This document shows, one piece after another, positions 61,420 to 64,000 of a stretch of 64,000 nucleotides of DNA. The position numbers were made by a program, and so were the translations under genes. Position 1 is the stretch's first letter; each line of letters starts with the position of its first letter. Source of the stretch: Streptomyces caelestis. GTDB taxonomy: Bacteria; Actinomycetota; Actinomycetes; Streptomycetales; Streptomycetaceae. The notes under the pieces were generated by a model that had not been told where the DNA came from, made no database searches, and saw only the letters and a program-made list of their open reading frames with translations. The stretch lies in the NCBI RefSeq assembly GCF_014205255.1, contig NZ_JACHNE010000001.1, positions 8,618,001 to 8,682,000 on the forward strand, written 5' to 3'.

Positions 61420-61538
61420 GAGTCAACTCCCCCCGAGTTATGGCTGGTTTCCGCAAGGTCTACGCGCAGGGATCGTGGGAAAGCAACCCCTTACCTTCGG
61501 TAGGACGACAACTTCTGTTCGCCGGGAGTCGATTGAGG

Positions 61539-62294
61539 TCAGAATGTGCGCTTCAGCAGGTCGAGCAGAGCCGACCAGTGCCGCTCGTCGCCCTCCTTGT
61601 GGTACGACGCCGTGTCGGCCTGCGTGAAACCGTGGGGCGCGCCCGGGTACACCTCGCACCGGTGGCGGACGCCCGCAGCGGTCAGGGCCTCCTCCAGGCG
61701 CTCGATCTGCTCCCGGGGCAGCGAGGGGTCCTGGTCGGCGTGGCCGAAGTACAGCTCGGCGGTGACCTTCCCGGCCACCAGGTGCGGGCTGTCCGGCGTG
61801 TCCGTCGCCAGCCGCCCGCCGTGGAAGCCGGCCGCGGCCGCGACCCGCTCCGGGTAGGTCCCGGCCGTGAGCAGCGACAGACGCGCCCCCATGCAGTAGC
61901 CGGTCACCGCGACCGGCCCGTCGGCCACCGCGGGCGACTCGGCCAGCCAGCGCAGATAGGCACCGGCGTCCCGCATCGCCAACTCGGCCGTCAGCGCCTG
62001 CATGACCGGCATGATGCGCTCGAATATCTCCGGACGCGCCCCCGGGTCGATGAACTCGGGCAGCTCGAACAGCGGGGCCCGGCCGTGCCGGTAGAACACG
62101 TTGGGTACCAGCACCGTGTAGCCCTCACCGGCCAGCCGGTCGGCCATCGACCGCAGCCGGGGGCGCAGTCCGAAGGCGTCCATGTAGAGCAGGACCGCCG
62201 GGCGGGCGGCCCCGTCGGCGGGATGTGCCAGATACGCGTCGGCGGTGCCGTCCTCGGTGGGGATGTCGACAGCGGTTCCCTGTACGGCGGTCAT
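61539..62294 (-). CDS. Dienelactone hydrolase family protein
   Basis: A 251-residue alpha/beta hydrolase: nucleophile Cys in TGYCMGARLSL, Asp in LYFGHADQDPSLP and His in YPGAPHGFTQAD, the Cys-Asp-His triad of dienelactone hydrolases rather than the Ser of esterases. It hydrolyses lactones or similar esters. ATG 62294 is used; the segment before it lacks family sequence. Stands alone between MHYT and YciO genes. Confidence 0.9.
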   Translation of the reverse strand: MTAVQGTAVDIPTEDGTADAYLAHPADGAARPAVLLYMDAFGLRPRLRSMADRLAGEGYTVLVPNVFYRHGRAPLFELPEFIDPGARPEIFERIMPVMQALTAELAMRDAGAYLRWLAESPAVADGPVAVTGYCMGARLSLLTAGTYPERVAAAAGFHGGRLATDTPDSPHLVAGKVTAELYFGHADQDPSLPREQIERLEEALTAAGVRHRCEVYPGAPHGFTQADTASYHKEGDERHWSALLDLLKRTF

Positions 62295-62440
62295 GGCTGG
62301 GCTGCCTCTCTGCGGGGGTGTCGGCCAGGAACCCGTCCGCGTGACCGGGCGGGTCAGGGGCATCGTGACACGCCGCTTCCCGGGGCATTTCGCCCACCCC
62401 CGGCACCCGGGGCAACCGTGAACGCCCCTTGGCGCGCCCT

Positions 62441-63061
62441 TTACTCGAACCGTGAGATGTCGCCCGCTCCGTGCCGTACGATCTCGGCCTCACCGCCGGA
62501 GAAGTCGATCACCGTCGTCGGCTCGGTGCCGCAGTCGCCGGAGTCGACCACCCCGTCCAGCACGTGGTCGAGCAGGTCCTTGATCTCCCAGCCCTGCGTC
62601 ATCGGCTCCTCCTCGCCGGGCAGCAGCAGGGTGCTGGACAGCAGGGGCTCACCGAGCTCGGCGAGCAGGGCCTGGGTGACGACGTGGTCGGGGATCCGCA
62701 CGCCGACGGTCTTCTTCTTGGGGTGCTGGAGCATGCGCGGCACCTCCTTCGTCGCGGGCAGGATGAACGTGTAGCTGCCGGGCGTCGAGGCCTTGATCGC
62801 GCGGAACACGTCGTTGTCGATCCGCACGAACTGGCCGAGCTGCGCGAAGTCCTGGCACACGAGGGTGAAGTGGTGCCGGTCGTCCAGCTTGCGGATCGCC
62901 CGGATCCGCTCGATGCCGTCACGGCTGCCCAGGCGGCAGCCCAGTGCGTAACAGGAGTCCGTGGGGTACGCGACAAGAGCGTCCGCACGGATGCTGTCGG
63001 CGATCTGGCCGATGGTGCGGGGCTGGGGGTTGTCGGGGTGCACGTCGTAGTACTTCGCCAT
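62441..63061 (-). CDS. YciO/YrdC/Sua5-type threonylcarbamoyl-AMP synthase-like protein
   Basis: A 206-residue protein: ALVAYPTDSCYALGCRLGSRDGIERIRAIRKLDDRHHFTLVCQDFAQL, PGSYTFILPATKEVPRMLQHPKKKTVGVRIPDH and SSTLLLPGEEEPMTQGWEI. The basic KRKxxK-type and SxTxN-like regions match the YrdC family; length and ending are those of YciO. TsaC/Sua5 makes the threonylcarbamoyl adenylate for tRNA t6A; YciO itself has weak activity and an unclear role. ATG 63061. Confidence 0.88.
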   Translation of the reverse strand: MAKYYDVHPDNPQPRTIGQIADSIRADALVAYPTDSCYALGCRLGSRDGIERIRAIRKLDDRHHFTLVCQDFAQLGQFVRIDNDVFRAIKASTPGSYTFILPATKEVPRMLQHPKKKTVGVRIPDHVVTQALLAELGEPLLSSTLLLPGEEEPMTQGWEIKDLLDHVLDGVVDSGDCGTEPTTVIDFSGGEAEIVRHGAGDISRFE

Positions 63062-63226
63062 CCGCCGAGCTTATGCCGCCCGCGCGGCGGCGTGGCGCAG
63101 GGTGGGGTGTCGGGCCCGCGGGCGGGCAGCGGGGCGGGCTCGCCCGGGGTGAGGGCGCGGGACGGGTGAGGTAACGTCCCCGACCGGTGCGCCGGAGGCG
63201 GTGCGAGGAGCGAGGGGAAGGCCGAG

Positions 63227-64000
63227 GTGGCTGGCCGAGAGGACGGGAACCGGCAGCGGGAGACGCCGGCCGGGCCGGGTCCGGCGTGGGCGGAGGAACT
63301 GCTCGAGCACCTGCGCCCGGCGGGGCGCGACGTGCGCCGGGTCGTGAGCTGGCTGTCCGGTGCCGTGCGCGGGTCCGTGGCCCTTCAGGACGCCGCCGGG
63401 AACCTCATGGCCGGAACCCGGCTCCCGCTGGACGAGGACCTCGTCACGGACATCACCGCCGGCCGGATCGCCTCCGCGGCCTGGGAGAGCCAGGAGCGCC
63501 ACCTGCGCCTGGTCAGGGTGGAACCCCCGTCCCACACCTGCGTCCTGGCCGTCTCCCGCGACAGTCCCTTCGACCGCCGGGCCGCCGACGTCGTCACGCG
63601 CACCGCCCAGGTGATCGAGCTGCTGCTGGCCGCGCGCGAGTCGACCGCGGCCGGACACCGGCTCCGGCGGGCCACCTCCGACCTGCGCCTGGCGATCCTG
63701 CAACTGCTGATGGTCGAGGACACCATCGCCGCCCGTCGTGTCGCCGCCGGGCTCTGGCCCGGGCTGCTCGACGCCGACACGGCGTGCGTGTACGTCGTCG
63801 AGTCCGACCCCGCCGTACGCGACCGGATCGCCGAGGAGTGCCTGGACAGCACCAGGGAGGACGCCCTGGTCGTGCGCTGCCCGGCCATGGAAGGGCACGT
63901 GATCGTCGTCAGCCTCCGCGACACCACGGATGAGGCCCTGCGGTCACTGGTCGGCCGGCACCCGGACCTCTTCCTCGGCGGCAGCGTCCGGCAGAGCCTC
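63227..64000 (+). CDS. PucR/CdaR-like transcriptional regulator (3' end outside window)
   Basis: The frame from GTG 63227 is open to the end, 258 codons. It begins VAGREDGNRQRETPAGP, then EELLEHLRPAGRDVRRVVSWLSGAVRGSVALQDAAGNLMAG, a GAF-like N-terminal domain, then helical RAAARSTAAGHRLRRATSDLRLAILQLLMVEDTIAARRVA-like sequence and DADTACVYVVESDPAVRDR, the middle domain seen in PucR/CdaR-type regulators. The C-terminal helix-turn-helix would be beyond the window. No better frame exists in this stretch; the opposite-strand frame is a composition artefact. Confidence 0.65.
   Translation, partial: MAGREDGNRQRETPAGPGPAWAEELLEHLRPAGRDVRRVVSWLSGAVRGSVALQDAAGNLMAGTRLPLDEDLVTDITAGRIASAAWESQERHLRLVRVEPPSHTCVLAVSRDSPFDRRAADVVTRTAQVIELLLAARESTAAGHRLRRATSDLRLAILQLLMVEDTIAARRVAAGLWPGLLDADTACVYVVESDPAVRDRIAEECLDSTREDALVVRCPAMEGHVIVVSLRDTTDEALRSLVGRHPDLFLGGSVRQSL

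Noticed and set aside
63071..63898. A 275-codon frame on the minus strand near the right edge
   Set aside because: The plus-strand frame from GTG 63227 stays open to the window end and has recognisable regulator sequence; the minus frame has none.

Overview
The window is chromosomal DNA from a Streptomyces or a close relative. GC content is very high throughout, GTG and TTG starts are common, many adjacent genes overlap by 1 or 4 bases, and the families present (SigB/SigF/SigG-type sigma factors, RsbRST, DUF5133, DUF6480, DUF1206, GlgE pathway, ANTAR, questin oxidase) are typical of that genus. No rRNA, tRNA, CRISPR array, replication origin or PKS/NRPS cluster was seen. From memory, the gene content recalls the SCO73xx region of S. 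coelicolor; no alignment was run.

Region 1 (1-21 kb) is a stress-signalling block. It holds a LysE-type exporter, an MFS transporter, a cyclic-nucleotide-binding protein and a PLP-dependent decarboxylase. A sigma factor follows, preceded by an RsbW-like ATPase and followed by a DUF5133 protein. Then come a DUF1206 membrane protein, a FUSC transporter, a type II NADH dehydrogenase-like protein and a five-gene stressosome operon on the minus strand (rsbR-rsbS-rsbT-ATPase/SpoIIE fusion-GAF/SpoIIE phosphatase). A lone STAS protein, a PRC-barrel protein, another RsbW-like ATPase and a long-chain acyl-CoA ligase close the block.

Region 2 (21-33 kb) is alpha-glucan metabolism: glgE, treS, mak and glgB in one minus-strand operon, with a facing pair of an ATPase-like protein and glgX. 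TreS and Mak make maltose 1-phosphate from trehalose, GlgE polymerises it, GlgB branches it and GlgX debranches it. A YbdK-type glutamate-cysteine ligase and a second DUF5133 gene flank the operon.

Region 3 (33-48.6 kb) is mixed: a VOC protein, an ANTAR protein, a second SigB-type sigma factor, the decayed and rearranged remains of a DrrAB-like ABC transporter, a stand-alone hemC paralogue, a questin-oxidase-like protein, a secreted NPP1 (necrosis-inducing) protein, an ATP-dependent DNA ligase with a divergent MarR regulator, an MFS/AraC divergent pair, DoxX plus peroxiredoxin, a large PAS-GAF-SpoIIE-ATPase phosphatase, a LigD-type 3'-phosphoesterase and an aldo/keto reductase.

Region 4 (48.7-56.1 kb) is a fructan-type sugar locus: a LacI regulator, an intracellular GH32, two permeases and a solute-binding protein in one operon, with a divergent secreted GH32. 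The divergent promoter region carries two copies of one candidate operator in inverted orientation.

Region 5 (56-64 kb) holds a TauD-type dioxygenase, a DHFR-family reductase, an ~800-bp element with terminal inverted repeats inserted in a CTAG and carrying a frameshifted TIGR03086/DinB-like gene, a truncated luciferase-like oxidoreductase, a metallophosphoesterase, an MHYT sensor, a dienelactone hydrolase, a YciO-type protein and the start of a PucR-like regulator that runs off the window.
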